Assembly: GCA_035967665.1 (NCBI GenBank)
Contig: JAYWLB010000036.1
Span: forward strand, 1 to 64,000
Direction: 5' to 3'
DNA length: 64,000 bases
Origin: Arctic95D-9 sp035967665
GTDB taxonomy: Bacteria; Verrucomicrobiota; Verrucomicrobiia; Verrucomicrobiales; DEV007
The notes under the pieces were generated by a model. It saw only the letters and a list, made by a program, of their open reading frames with translations, was not told where the DNA came from and made no database searches. How positions within the stretch are numbered: position 1 is the first letter of the stretch; each line of letters opens with the position of its first letter. Positions 8,528-17,291 of the stretch are shown piece after piece. The translations under genes were made by a program, and so were the position numbers.

Positions 8528-10099
8528 TCACTCAGTCGCAGCAATCCGCGCGGACGTCTTCTTCACCGATTCCAGCCGCTCCTGCATACGCACGAGCCGG
8601 TTGCTTTCGTGAGACCATTGATTGGTCCGCTCCTGGAAATCGTTCTTCAGATCGTAGAGTTGTCCTTCCGGCTCCGTGGGTTTCCCGGGAAGCTCGCCGG
8701 CCTTTCGCGGGCGGGTGAATCCGCCTGAGCCTCGCCCCTCGACCATTTTCCAATCGCCCTCCCGCAGAGCAAACATCCCGCTCAGCGAATGATGCACCGA
8801 AAACGGTCTCGCGCTCTCAGCCTCCCCTTTGAGAACCGGTAAAAACGAAAAGCTGTCCATCCCCGATGTTCCAACCATCTCAGGCTCGCCGGTGATCGCG
8901 GCAACGGTTGCAAATAGATCCGTCAACTCGACCAGAGCTTCGCTCACTTTTCCGGGTTTCACCACCTCGGGCCAGCGCACGAGGAATGGCACGCGATGCC
9001 CTCCTTCGTAGATATCAGCCTTCGTCCCACGCCACTTCGCATTGCTCTGGTGACCGAAGTCTTTCACATACTGCCCGCGGGGCGTCATGGGGATTTTCCC
9101 GCCGTCATCATCCGCTGAAAAATCCCACCAGTGCCAGAGCCCGCCGTTGTCGCTTGTGAAAAGAACGAGGGTGTTATCTGCAATGCCCGCCTCATCAAGC
9201 GCCTTGAGAACCCGCCCCACGGCATGGTCGGTCTCCCAGACAAAATCGCCGTAGGCACCGGCTTCGCTTTTGCCCTTTGAAAAGCCGGCCGGAGAGACAG
9301 GCAGGTGTGGCGAATTCAGGGGAAGGTAGAGGAAAAAAGGTTTCTCCTTCCCTTTGCGATCTTCGATGAGTTTCACCGCTTCATCACCGAACCTGGGAAG
9401 CACTTCATGAATATCGAAGTCCGCCGATTTCACTCCGGAAACGCCATTGAGGAAAAGGGTTCCTTTAATCTCTTCGTGGCGCTCCGCCGGTAGCTTCTCC
9501 GCCCGCCGGTTGCGAAGATACAAATAGGGAGCCATGTCAAGCGAAGCGGAAATCCCGAAATAGCTATCAAAGCCGACATCATTCGGTCCCCCGGTGATAT
9601 CCCGTTCATAATCAACGTCATCACCGGGACGGAATCGCTGCTCTCCCCGCTCACCGATAGGCTCCCCGCTGAGATCGTGCCATTGCATTCCAAGATGCCA
9701 CTTCCCGACGCAGGCGGTGTCGTAACCAATTCCCTTCAGCATCGTAGCAAGAGTCGATTCATCAGCCCCGATCAACGGCGGCCCGAAACCATCGAGGACA
9801 CCCTTCTCCAGCGAAGTTCTCCAGCAATAGCGACCTGTCAGGAGCGTGTATCGTGTCGGAGTACAAACCGACGACGGCGTGTGTGCATCCGTAAACCGCA
9901 TTCCCTCAGCCGCGAGACGATCCAGGTTCGGCGTCGGGATCTTTGACTCCGGCTGATAACACTGCGGGTCGCCCCAGCCCATATCATCGGCGAGAATAAC
10001 CACAATGTTAGGACGATTCGCATCCGCAAAGGCGAATGTTACGAATCCCAAAGTCAGAAGGACAGCAAGGGAAAACAGTTTCATCATCATTCTACTCAT
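8528..10099 (-). CDS. Secreted arylsulfatase-family sulfatase
   Basis: 523 aa with a signal peptide (LFSLAVLLTLGFVTFAFA). NIVVILADDMGWGD carries the first metal-binding aspartates, and SVCTPTRYTLLTGR at about residues 77-90 holds the C-x-P-x-R signature whose Cys79 is converted to formylglycine. A GKWHLG motif follows. Sulfatases remove sulfate esters from glycans or other organics; the substrate is not evident. The start overlaps the stop of the upstream PVC dehydrogenase by 8 bp; two of the clustered ATGs at 10090-10082 would avoid most of the overlap and are possible alternative starts. It is the last gene of the five-gene minus-strand run from 17080. Confidence 0.93.
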   Translation of the reverse strand: MSRMMMKLFSLAVLLTLGFVTFAFADANRPNIVVILADDMGWGDPQCYQPESKIPTPNLDRLAAEGMRFTDAHTPSSVCTPTRYTLLTGRYCWRTSLEKGVLDGFGPPLIGADESTLATMLKGIGYDTACVGKWHLGMQWHDLSGEPIGERGEQRFRPGDDVDYERDITGGPNDVGFDSYFGISASLDMAPYLYLRNRRAEKLPAERHEEIKGTLFLNGVSGVKSADFDIHEVLPRFGDEAVKLIEDRKGKEKPFFLYLPLNSPHLPVSPAGFSKGKSEAGAYGDFVWETDHAVGRVLKALDEAGIADNTLVLFTSDNGGLWHWWDFSADDDGGKIPMTPRGQYVKDFGHQSNAKWRGTKADIYEGGHRVPFLVRWPEVVKPGKVSEALVELTDLFATVAAITGEPEMVGTSGMDSFSFLPVLKGEAESARPFSVHHSLSGMFALREGDWKMVEGRGSGGFTRPRKAGELPGKPTEPEGQLYDLKNDFQERTNQWSHESNRLVRMQERLESVKKTSARIAATE

Positions 10100-12917
10100 C
10101 GGAAACAGGCCCCCTCGTCATAAGGTAGGCAACGAGATCCTTAACAGCCTCTTCTCCGAGCGCTTTCAACAAGCCTTCGGGCATCAGGGAGACGGGCATG
10201 GTCTCCCGCTTTTCTATCTCATCGACGCTCAGGGAAATCATCTCTGCGGCCGATTGAACCGACACGGTCTTTTCATTCTCTTCAGGAACCACCCCGGAAA
10301 CGACGCGACCGTCCTTCATCGTGAAAACGGTGAGCATGTAGTCGGCAGGAACAACATCATTGGGATTAACCGTATTATCGAGCAGGTAGTCAATGCTGTG
10401 GCGATCACTGCCGGTAAGATCGGGACCAATTGCGCCGCCCTCGCCGTAGAGTCGGTGACAGGCTCCGCAGGTCTGAGAGAAAATAACTTTCCCCTGCTTC
10501 GCATCTGCAGCCTCAATAACATCGGAAGTGAGAAGAGATTTCCACGACAGGATCTCCTCCTTTTTCTCAGCAGGCGTTTCGCGAATCTCCCCCCATGCTT
10601 TTCTGAGCCGCTCAGTCAATGGACTGTTGTTCAAGCTCACGATCTGCCTTGCCTGAAACGGCGTAATCGCATCCCTGGGAATATACTTCTTTTCCACTGC
10701 ACTGAGCAATGCAGACGCGTAGGAAACTCGAGAAGCCATCGTGTCCACCGCAGCTCCCCGGTGCAGCGGGAATCGCTGCCAGTGCCCCATAACCAGCCTG
10801 GGAACTTCGGGATCATCATAGGCGGCCAGACCGCGGACCACTTCCAAACCAACGACGCGATCATTGACCAATTTCTTAAGAAGAGCCAGCAAAACCTCAT
10901 CCGGCTGGCGCAGCAAACTCTCCAGAGCTGACCGTCTCGCCACCGGGTCGGCATCTTCGTCGTTCACGATCACAAAAAGCTCATCACGTGCCCTGCCATC
11001 ACCAAAAAGAACAGCAAGCCCCTGCACCGATTCAGCAGCCTCCGGCATCGAGGCAAGCGCTTCAGAAAACGACTTCCACGCCTCCGGCTGAGGTGCCTTC
11101 CCCCAGCCATCGAGAGCATTTTCAACCCCACTGAGCACCGCCAATTGAACCTGCTTTTGAGAAGCCAGCGCCTCCGAGAGCAGTTCGTTCACAGGTCCCG
11201 GATCAGACTCGAGGTCTTCGACGAGTCGACGGGTCACGAGCCTCGTCACATCAGGCAACTTTGACTTCGCTGCCAGCGCAACCGCAAGCGCCGGGAACTC
11301 AGGCACGACCGCTTCAACCCCATACCAGATCATCAGGGACTGCTGTCGATCTCCCGCATCCTGCCCTTCCTGAGAGAGAATTCCAGCCAAAGCAAACCGC
11401 CCCTTACCACTCAACCGCTGCAACGCCGCGGCCAACTCAAGGCGCACGAGGGGAGCTGGATTGTCTTCGGCAATTTTCATAAGCGTCGCCAGGGTTCCTT
11501 CTTCGCCACCCGCATCCTCTCCCAGCCAGCGAACGCCCATGGCCATCTTTGCCTCGTCACCGGAACTCAGAAGCGCCTCGATATCTTTGATCCCGAAATC
11601 AGGATCAGCTCGCGAGGTGAGCCACTGAGAGCGTTTCGGAGTGGGTGTGCCTTTGTCAGGGCCATCGTAGACGATTCGGTAAATGCGGCCACTGGTGCGG
11701 TGAATTGCATCGTTGTCATGACACTCTCCCGTATCCGACCAGTCATTCAACCAGACCTGCCCGTCGGGTCCGGTAATGAGGTCGAGACCACGAAACCAGG
11801 GGTCTTCAATCATGAGAAAATCCTCCCCATGATGAGCCACGTAGCCAACGCCCTCTTTCTCAAGGTGATCCCGGTTGACGCGGCGTCCATGAAGATTGCA
11901 GGCGAAGAGATCCCCATGATACTCCCCGGGCCAGACACCGCCTTCATAAATGAGACATCCCATGTGAGCATGCCCACCACCCAGCGCCGAAGTCGTATCG
12001 GTAATACCCTCACGGATATCGCTCCACTTTTCAGAGCCGTTGTCCCAGTGGTAGTGGTCAGCCGTATGCGGAATCAATTCGTAGGCATGGCGATTCAGAT
12101 GCGTCCCGAACATGCGGGTATAATAAGCGCCGGGGATTCCATGCCAGAGATGACCGATCACCGTGTTCGTGTAGAAAAGCTGACCGTTCCGGTCCCAGTC
12201 GAGCCCCCACGGATTGGTGCCGCCATGACAAAACACTTCAAACTCTTTGCTGACCGGATCATAGCGCCAGATCGACGTGTTCAGCGGAGTTCGCCGGGAC
12301 TTCGGTGTTCCCGGTGCCCCCACCCATGAAGTCTCCACGATTCCGTGTCGCCCGTAAAGCCAACCATCAGGCCCCCACTTCAACCCGTTGACAATATTGT
12401 GCCCAATCTTTTCGGCATCGAAACCATCGAGAACGACTACCGGATCACCATCGGGTACGAGATCGTTGTCTGCATCGGGAATGAACAACAGCTGTGGAGC
12501 ACACAAAGCCCAAACACCGCCGTGCCCCGGAATGGCGCTCGTCATTCTTTTCCCTTCATCCCAGAAGACGGTGCGCTTGTCCGCCTTGCCGTCACCATCT
12601 TCATCTTCGAGAACAAGAATGCGGTCACTGAGCTCGAGATCCCAGCGCCGGGGACGCTCAGCAAAGGTGTAGCACTCCGCTACCCAGAGGCGCTCCTGTT
12701 CATCGAATGCGATGGAGATGGGCTGCTGCACCTGCGGCTCCGATGCAAAGACTTCGAGGCGGAATCCCTCAGGCAACCTGGCCGTTTTAACAACCTCCTC
12801 AGCGCTCATGGGAGGGGCCGCAGCTTCCTCCGTATTGTAGGGTTCCGGGAAATCTGCGGCAGCGAGAGGAAAGCCGAGCAGACACCCGCTCAGCCCCATC
12901 AAAATTCGATTCAACAT
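10092..12917 (-). CDS. PVC-type membrane-bound dehydrogenase with HEAT repeats and c-type heme domain
   Basis: 941 aa from the ATG at 12917, preceding a signal peptide (LNRILMGLSGCLLGFPLAAA); a TTG 15 bp upstream is less likely. The N-terminal half is a propeller-like dehydrogenase region with family motifs NGLKWGPDGWLYGR and TNPWGLDWDRNGQLFYTNTV. The middle is helical HEAT-like repeats. The C-terminus has a c-heme site CGACH near residue 830 with the downstream motif GGAIGPDLTGSDR. This architecture (TIGR02604 plus TIGR02603) is almost restricted to PVC bacteria and is predicted to oxidise sugars or alcohols in the periplasm and pass electrons to the respiratory chain; biochemistry is lacking. 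A paralogue lies at 28391-31414. Confidence 0.92.
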   Translation of the reverse strand: MLNRILMGLSGCLLGFPLAAADFPEPYNTEEAAAPPMSAEEVVKTARLPEGFRLEVFASEPQVQQPISIAFDEQERLWVAECYTFAERPRRWDLELSDRILVLEDEDGDGKADKRTVFWDEGKRMTSAIPGHGGVWALCAPQLLFIPDADNDLVPDGDPVVVLDGFDAEKIGHNIVNGLKWGPDGWLYGRHGIVETSWVGAPGTPKSRRTPLNTSIWRYDPVSKEFEVFCHGGTNPWGLDWDRNGQLFYTNTVIGHLWHGIPGAYYTRMFGTHLNRHAYELIPHTADHYHWDNGSEKWSDIREGITDTTSALGGGHAHMGCLIYEGGVWPGEYHGDLFACNLHGRRVNRDHLEKEGVGYVAHHGEDFLMIEDPWFRGLDLITGPDGQVWLNDWSDTGECHDNDAIHRTSGRIYRIVYDGPDKGTPTPKRSQWLTSRADPDFGIKDIEALLSSGDEAKMAMGVRWLGEDAGGEEGTLATLMKIAEDNPAPLVRLELAAALQRLSGKGRFALAGILSQEGQDAGDRQQSLMIWYGVEAVVPEFPALAVALAAKSKLPDVTRLVTRRLVEDLESDPGPVNELLSEALASQKQVQLAVLSGVENALDGWGKAPQPEAWKSFSEALASMPEAAESVQGLAVLFGDGRARDELFVIVNDEDADPVARRSALESLLRQPDEVLLALLKKLVNDRVVGLEVVRGLAAYDDPEVPRLVMGHWQRFPLHRGAAVDTMASRVSYASALLSAVEKKYIPRDAITPFQARQIVSLNNSPLTERLRKAWGEIRETPAEKKEEILSWKSLLTSDVIEAADAKQGKVIFSQTCGACHRLYGEGGAIGPDLTGSDRHSIDYLLDNTVNPNDVVPADYMLTVFTMKDGRVVSGVVPEENEKTVSVQSAAEMISLSVDEIEKRETMPVSLMPEGLLKALGEEAVKDLVAYLMTRGPVSDE

Positions 12918-12982
12918 GGCAGGATATTGCAAGGCGCAGACATAACCGTCAACCCATTGCCCCTCCGCAATTGGGTAGTCTC

Positions 12983-13011
12983 GAGCAACGGAACGACTTT
13001 CGTCCCGCTAC
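12983..13011. repeat. Possible 22-bp-spaced heptamer pair in the intergenic gap
   Basis: The 115-bp gap between the dehydrogenase and isomerase genes contains GAGCAAC (12983-12989) and CCGCTAC (13005-13011), related words 22 bp apart. The 9-mer TCCCGCTAC at 13003-13011 recurs in inverted orientation at 58137-58145. This is weak by itself and is listed because of the similar 22/23-bp phasing at 17064-17140 and 58176-58210. Confidence 0.3.
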
Positions 13012-13032
13012 TGTCGAAAACGAACAGTCCAC

Positions 13033-13800
13033 CTAGTTCGCCTCACCCAGCAGGGAAGCGACCTCACTGAGCGGGCCGGTCGGGTCCTCTGCGACAGGCC
13101 AGTATTCGAGCCCGATGTAGCCATCGTAGCCGGAACTCTCAATTGCTCCGAAAACCTGAGGATAATTAATCTCGCCGATCTGCAGTTCGTGGCGACCGGG
13201 ATTTCCCGCCGCGTGAAAGTGAGCAATTTTATCGATGTTCGCAGCAATGTTTGAAATGAGATTCCCCTCACTGATTTGCTGATGGTAGATATCAAACACC
13301 ACCCTGACACGATCACTTCCGACCTCGTCGATTATGTCAAACGCCTCTTCGCTTCGAACCAGAAAATAGCCGGCGTGGTCAACGAGCTCGTTGAGCGGCT
13401 CAATCACCAGAGTAATGCCGGCCTCCTCCAGCAGCGGCGCGGCCTCTTTGAGCCCGTCGACGAGTGACTGATGCTGCTCATCCGCTGAGACGCCGACGCG
13501 AAAATCGCCGACCTGCGAAATGAGAATTTCACACCCCAGCCGCTTCGCCGCGACAATGGATTCACGAAGCCCTTCGATGTAGTCAGCCCGGAGCGCCGGA
13601 TCCGTGAGGCTGATAAACTTCGTGCAACAAGCCGCGATCGTTAAGCCCGAGGCCTTCACCGCAGCCTCCAGCTCATCGAGGTCTTTCTCCCACCACGCCC
13701 AGAATTCAATCGCGGAAATCCCCGAGGCCTTCACCTTTGCACAGGCTTCGGCGACAGGCAGATTTTCAAAAACGGCATCAATGCAAACAGAGGGCTTCAT
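13033..13800 (-). CDS. Hydroxypyruvate isomerase-like TIM-barrel protein
   Basis: 255 aa, no signal peptide, hence cytoplasmic. It shows the sugar phosphate isomerase/epimerase (AP-endonuclease 2-like) TIM-barrel pattern: KASGISAIEFWAWWEKD early, then ITLVIEPLNELVDHAGYF with a metal-binding glutamate, then RVVFDIYHQQ, then IAHFHAAGNPGRHE, then GYIGLEYWP. The order and spacing fit the hydroxypyruvate isomerase (Hyi/OtnI) subfamily, which interconverts hydroxypyruvate and tartronate semialdehyde or related ketoses. In this run of sulfatase, esterase and dehydrogenase genes it probably processes an oxidised or keto-sugar product. Confidence 0.85.
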   Translation of the reverse strand: MKPSVCIDAVFENLPVAEACAKVKASGISAIEFWAWWEKDLDELEAAVKASGLTIAACCTKFISLTDPALRADYIEGLRESIVAAKRLGCEILISQVGDFRVGVSADEQHQSLVDGLKEAAPLLEEAGITLVIEPLNELVDHAGYFLVRSEEAFDIIDEVGSDRVRVVFDIYHQQISEGNLISNIAANIDKIAHFHAAGNPGRHELQIGEINYPQVFGAIESSGYDGYIGLEYWPVAEDPTGPLSEVASLLGEAN

Positions 13801-13851
13801 AGCACGAACTGTTCTTTGGAATAGCGGATATTACCACCTCCAATTTCCCGG

Positions 13852-14781
13852 TCACTTTTCAGGGATCACACCCAGCTTCTTAAGCACAAAATCAGTGCTG
13901 CTCGAATACCCCTCCGCTTCGGAGACACCTGAAATCTGGAGGTGACACTCAACCCCGAGCTCGTCACATTTCTCCTTCATTTTCACCCCGTAAACCGGAT
14001 GGTGAATTCCGTGCCCCGCGTCTTTGGAGGGAAGCGTCATGTCGTTGCCATAGGCCATGTAGAGCGGAGGATCATCCTTGCTGACATGGTTGTAGGCGGA
14101 GAACTCTTTGTAGTCGGCCTCGTGCTTTTCGTAATTCTTGAGAGCCTCCTCCGCGCTCGGCTCACCCACCGCATTGGCGATCATGAGATGCTTGAGAACA
14201 TTCTCACCCAGCCACGGAACGATCTGTTTCGGATCAATCGATGTCTGGCCGCCGGAAACGGCAGCAGCGGTGACCCTAGTGGACTCCCGCAGGACCGGAT
14301 CTTCCGCATCGGGATCAGCAAGATCGTCGTGCATCAGCAGCCACATCGAGGTGCAGGCACCGGCACTCCCCCCGGTGAGCACGATCTTGTCCGGGTCGAT
14401 ATTCCACTCTTTCGCCTTCGTCCGGATAAACTGAATTGCGCGTGCCGCATCATGAACCGGTGCGGGAAGAGGATTGGCAGGTGTCAGCCGATACTCAACC
14501 GAAATACAGGAAACGCCGCGCTTCAAGTAGCTATCCATCTGGCCGGGTTTCACCGCCTTCGTTCCACCTCGCCAGCCACCGCCGTGGATGTAGACATGCA
14601 GCGGCCTCGGCCCCTCACCTTCGGCCTTCCAGAAATCGATTACATTCTCGGGATGTGGCCCGTAGGAGACATTCGCCTCCGTCGGGGCCGGCGCTTTGGG
14701 CTTGGGCGCAGCCTTCTTCTCTTCCGCTTGGAGAGAAAAGAAAACAGCGAGGCTCAGCAGAGTGAGAGAAAGTTTTTTCAT
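13852..14781 (-). CDS. Secreted alpha/beta-hydrolase (esterase/lipase, HSL-like)
   Basis: 309 aa with a signal peptide (MKKLSLTLLSLAVFFSLQA) and a short Lys/Pro/Ala-rich linker. The oxyanion-hole motif HVYIHGGGWRGG, the nucleophile elbow LTGGSAGAC with its serine, and a late histidine in GHGIHHPVYG give a complete esterase signature of the HSL/BD-FAE type. Such enzymes remove acetyl or other acyl groups from carbohydrates or small esters. Its position between a sulfatase fusion and a sugar isomerase suggests removal of acyl decorations from the same glycan. Confidence 0.87.
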   Translation of the reverse strand: MKKLSLTLLSLAVFFSLQAEEKKAAPKPKAPAPTEANVSYGPHPENVIDFWKAEGEGPRPLHVYIHGGGWRGGTKAVKPGQMDSYLKRGVSCISVEYRLTPANPLPAPVHDAARAIQFIRTKAKEWNIDPDKIVLTGGSAGACTSMWLLMHDDLADPDAEDPVLRESTRVTAAAVSGGQTSIDPKQIVPWLGENVLKHLMIANAVGEPSAEEALKNYEKHEADYKEFSAYNHVSKDDPPLYMAYGNDMTLPSKDAGHGIHHPVYGVKMKEKCDELGVECHLQISGVSEAEGYSSSTDFVLKKLGVIPEK

Positions 14782-14872
14782 AGAGCAAAGGATCGCTTCA
14801 ACGCCGATCCCCTGTCAATGCTCCAGCCTCTCACCCGGTTAACGTGATCGAGTTCCGGTCGCCCGGAGATTC

Positions 14873-17080
14873 CTACTGTTCACCGTAGACAGGAGGCTTC
14901 CACCCCTTCGGCAATTTACCCTGAGGCTTCACACCGTAAGCATCAGCCGGAATCACCACATCCTTTGCCGTCTTAAGAGGAAGATCATCCGGAAGGTGCT
15001 TGATCTTGAAATCCTTATACTGAATCTCCATCGCCGGTCCGACGTGAACCTGCACCGCGAGGACGCCCTCGAGGGAACGCCCCTTCTCGTCGAGGTCGAT
15101 CAAGTCAGCAGTGGGATGCCCGTCGATCCAGTGCTGGTGATGATTCCCGCGAACGAGAACCCGGTATTCATGCCACTCACCGGGAGCGAATTCCTTCACC
15201 GGCATTTCACCGACCACCCAGGGCTGCCCCTTCGTATCGACGACGACTTTCTCCCCGGTGTGGGATAGAATACGACGGCCTTTCTCCTCGTAGAGCATCC
15301 CGTTGTACTTTGGAACATTGGCGACAACATCGCACTGATACCCCGTCACGATATCAAGTCCGAGCTCCGGAGCCGACTTCCCGCGGTATTGAAGTCCGCT
15401 GTTTCCGCCCTCGCTCACTTTCACTTTCACACGCAGGTCAAAATTCTGAATCGTCGATCCTTTCCAGGTGATAAAACGATTCATCTTCAATGATCCATCA
15501 GTCACCCCGGTGAGAACCCCATCCTTCATCGACCAGTATTTCGGATCACCCTCCCAGGCATTCAACTTGTTGCCGTTCAGAAGACTGATGAACCCGTCTT
15601 TTCCAACTCTTTGACTAACAGCTGCAGAAGCTTCGGGGTGCGGGACCGTTGAAGCGGCAAGCTTTTGCTGCATCGGTTCGAGTGGTCCGCCGAGTTCTTC
15701 AACGCGCTTGTCCGTGCGCGCACGCATTTCCTCGAGCGTGCTCTTAAACTCAGGATCTTTCGCCAGATTCACGAGTTCATCCGGATCGTTATTGAGGTCG
15801 TGCAAAAACTCGTAGTTACCCTCATCAATGTAGCGAACGTATTTGAAGTCCTTGTTTCTCAATCCCTCAAAGGCGGGAATCCGATTCCGAACCGCAAAGT
15901 GCTCGTGAAAGCTTTCCGTTCGCCAACCGGCGGTTTCACCGGAACTCACAATCGGCTTGAGACTGTGCCCCTGATACCGCTCCGGCACTTCAGCGCCAGC
16001 CCAGTCAAGGAAGGTCGCAGGCAAATCAAGATTGAGAGCAATCGCATCAGTGACCTGTCCCTGCTGCTCTTTCGGCACACGCGGATCAGCAACAATCAGA
16101 GGCACACGGAGAGACTCTTCGAAGTGAGACCATTTCCCGGCCAGCCCGCGATTCCCCATGTGGTAACCGTTATCAGCCGAATAAACGATGATGGTATTCT
16201 CGGCAAGACCCGCCTCTTCAAGCGCTTTCTGAAAGCGGCCGATCGCGTTGTCGATTCCACTCACCATGCGAAAATACGCTCGCATGTTAGTTTGATATTT
16301 CTCCTCCGTGTTCCAGCGCCAGAAATAGCGCTCACGGTTGATCGTTGTTCTGAGGAAATCGGGAAGCGCATCGAAAATCGCGGGATCATTCAGCTTCGGC
16401 GCGTACATTTCTGTGTCGTCATACATCCCGTCCATGGCACGGGGCCACGCAAAGTGACCAATTCCCGGACGACGATCGCCGTCCTCGGCGTGACAGGCGT
16501 TGAACCACATGTTGAGTGCGAAAGGCTTGTCTTTGGGATGACGTTTCAGGAAATCGATGCCCCGATCCACGATCACTTCAGTCTCATGTCGAAGTGATCC
16601 GTCAGGCTGCTCTTTGTAAAAGGGATTGCGCCCAATCGCTTCGAACTCATCAAAGTGATCCTCCTGCTTATAACCTTTCGGCATCTTGGCATGCCACTTT
16701 CCGAAGTAACCGGTGCGATAGCCGTTCTCCCGGAGAATATCCGAATACAGCGTCTCAACCGCTTCGGGCCGGGCCAGCTCGTGATTTCCCCGGGTGCCGT
16801 ATGTTCGCCCCGTAAGCCCGGTCAAAATCGTGGTGCGACTGACCCAGCATATCGAGTGACTGACAAAAGCATTTTCAAACCGCGTTCCCCGCTCCGCAAG
16901 CCCGTCAATATTGGGCGTTTGAACAATCGGATTTCCGTAACAACCAATCGTGCTCGTGGTCTGATCATCGGTGAAGAAAAAGACGATGTTCGGTTGATCC
17001 GCCGATCTAACATTGCTCCAAATCGAAGCAGTTAAAAGAGTCGCGACGAGAAGGAAGGATTTCCAATAGGGTTGGGTCAT
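14873..17080 (-). CDS. Sulfatase-DUF1080 (3-keto-glycoside hydrolase/lyase-like) fusion
   Basis: 735 aa with a signal-anchor-like N-terminus (SFLLVATLLTASIWSNVRSA). Residues about 28-480 are a sulfatase: NIVFFFTDDQ metal site, a CWVSR active-site motif at 78-82, and a Y-F-G-K-W-H segment. The motif has valine where C-x-P/A-x-R is usual, so formylglycine formation is uncertain. Residues about 494-700 are a DUF1080 jelly-roll domain (LLNGNKLNAWEG, NSGLQYRG, GEWHEYRVLV). Members of DUF1080 are described as 3-keto-disaccharide hydrolases or lyases. One exported chain would thus combine desulfation with a glycan-cleaving or binding module. First gene of the run ending at 8528. Confidence 0.9.
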   Translation of the reverse strand: MTQPYWKSFLLVATLLTASIWSNVRSADQPNIVFFFTDDQTTSTIGCYGNPIVQTPNIDGLAERGTRFENAFVSHSICWVSRTTILTGLTGRTYGTRGNHELARPEAVETLYSDILRENGYRTGYFGKWHAKMPKGYKQEDHFDEFEAIGRNPFYKEQPDGSLRHETEVIVDRGIDFLKRHPKDKPFALNMWFNACHAEDGDRRPGIGHFAWPRAMDGMYDDTEMYAPKLNDPAIFDALPDFLRTTINRERYFWRWNTEEKYQTNMRAYFRMVSGIDNAIGRFQKALEEAGLAENTIIVYSADNGYHMGNRGLAGKWSHFEESLRVPLIVADPRVPKEQQGQVTDAIALNLDLPATFLDWAGAEVPERYQGHSLKPIVSSGETAGWRTESFHEHFAVRNRIPAFEGLRNKDFKYVRYIDEGNYEFLHDLNNDPDELVNLAKDPEFKSTLEEMRARTDKRVEELGGPLEPMQQKLAASTVPHPEASAAVSQRVGKDGFISLLNGNKLNAWEGDPKYWSMKDGVLTGVTDGSLKMNRFITWKGSTIQNFDLRVKVKVSEGGNSGLQYRGKSAPELGLDIVTGYQCDVVANVPKYNGMLYEEKGRRILSHTGEKVVVDTKGQPWVVGEMPVKEFAPGEWHEYRVLVRGNHHQHWIDGHPTADLIDLDEKGRSLEGVLAVQVHVGPAMEIQYKDFKIKHLPDDLPLKTAKDVVIPADAYGVKPQGKLPKGWKPPVYGEQ

Positions 17081-17140
17081 TGATTCAACAGGGTTGGGCC
17101 ATCAAGACAACAGGGATAGATGACGGACCTAACCCTGTTG
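17064..17140. promoter_or_regulatory. 22-bp-phased CAACAGGGTT array with terminal inverted copy (copy 2)
   Basis: CAATAGGGTT (17064-17073), CAACAGGGTT (17086-17095) and CAACAGGGAT (17108-17117) are direct repeats at an exact 22-bp period, followed by the inverted arm AACCCTGTTG (17131-17140) after a 13-nt spacer. The first unit overlaps codons 3-6 of the sulfatase-DUF1080 gene and the rest lies directly upstream, so the array heads the five-gene minus-strand run. A two-helical-turn period puts all sites on one DNA face, as expected for a cooperative protein-binding array. Confidence 0.7.
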
Positions 17141-17291
17141 CGTGGTGATTTTTACTCGCTCTACGGTGCAGATTTGCGGGACTAAAAGCAAGTGATTCAG
17201 GGGCTGCGCAATCAGGTCATACCGGGCCACGCAACCGGCACGGAATTGCTGAATCCGACATGTTCACTGGAACTGAAGCCCCGGGGACGAT

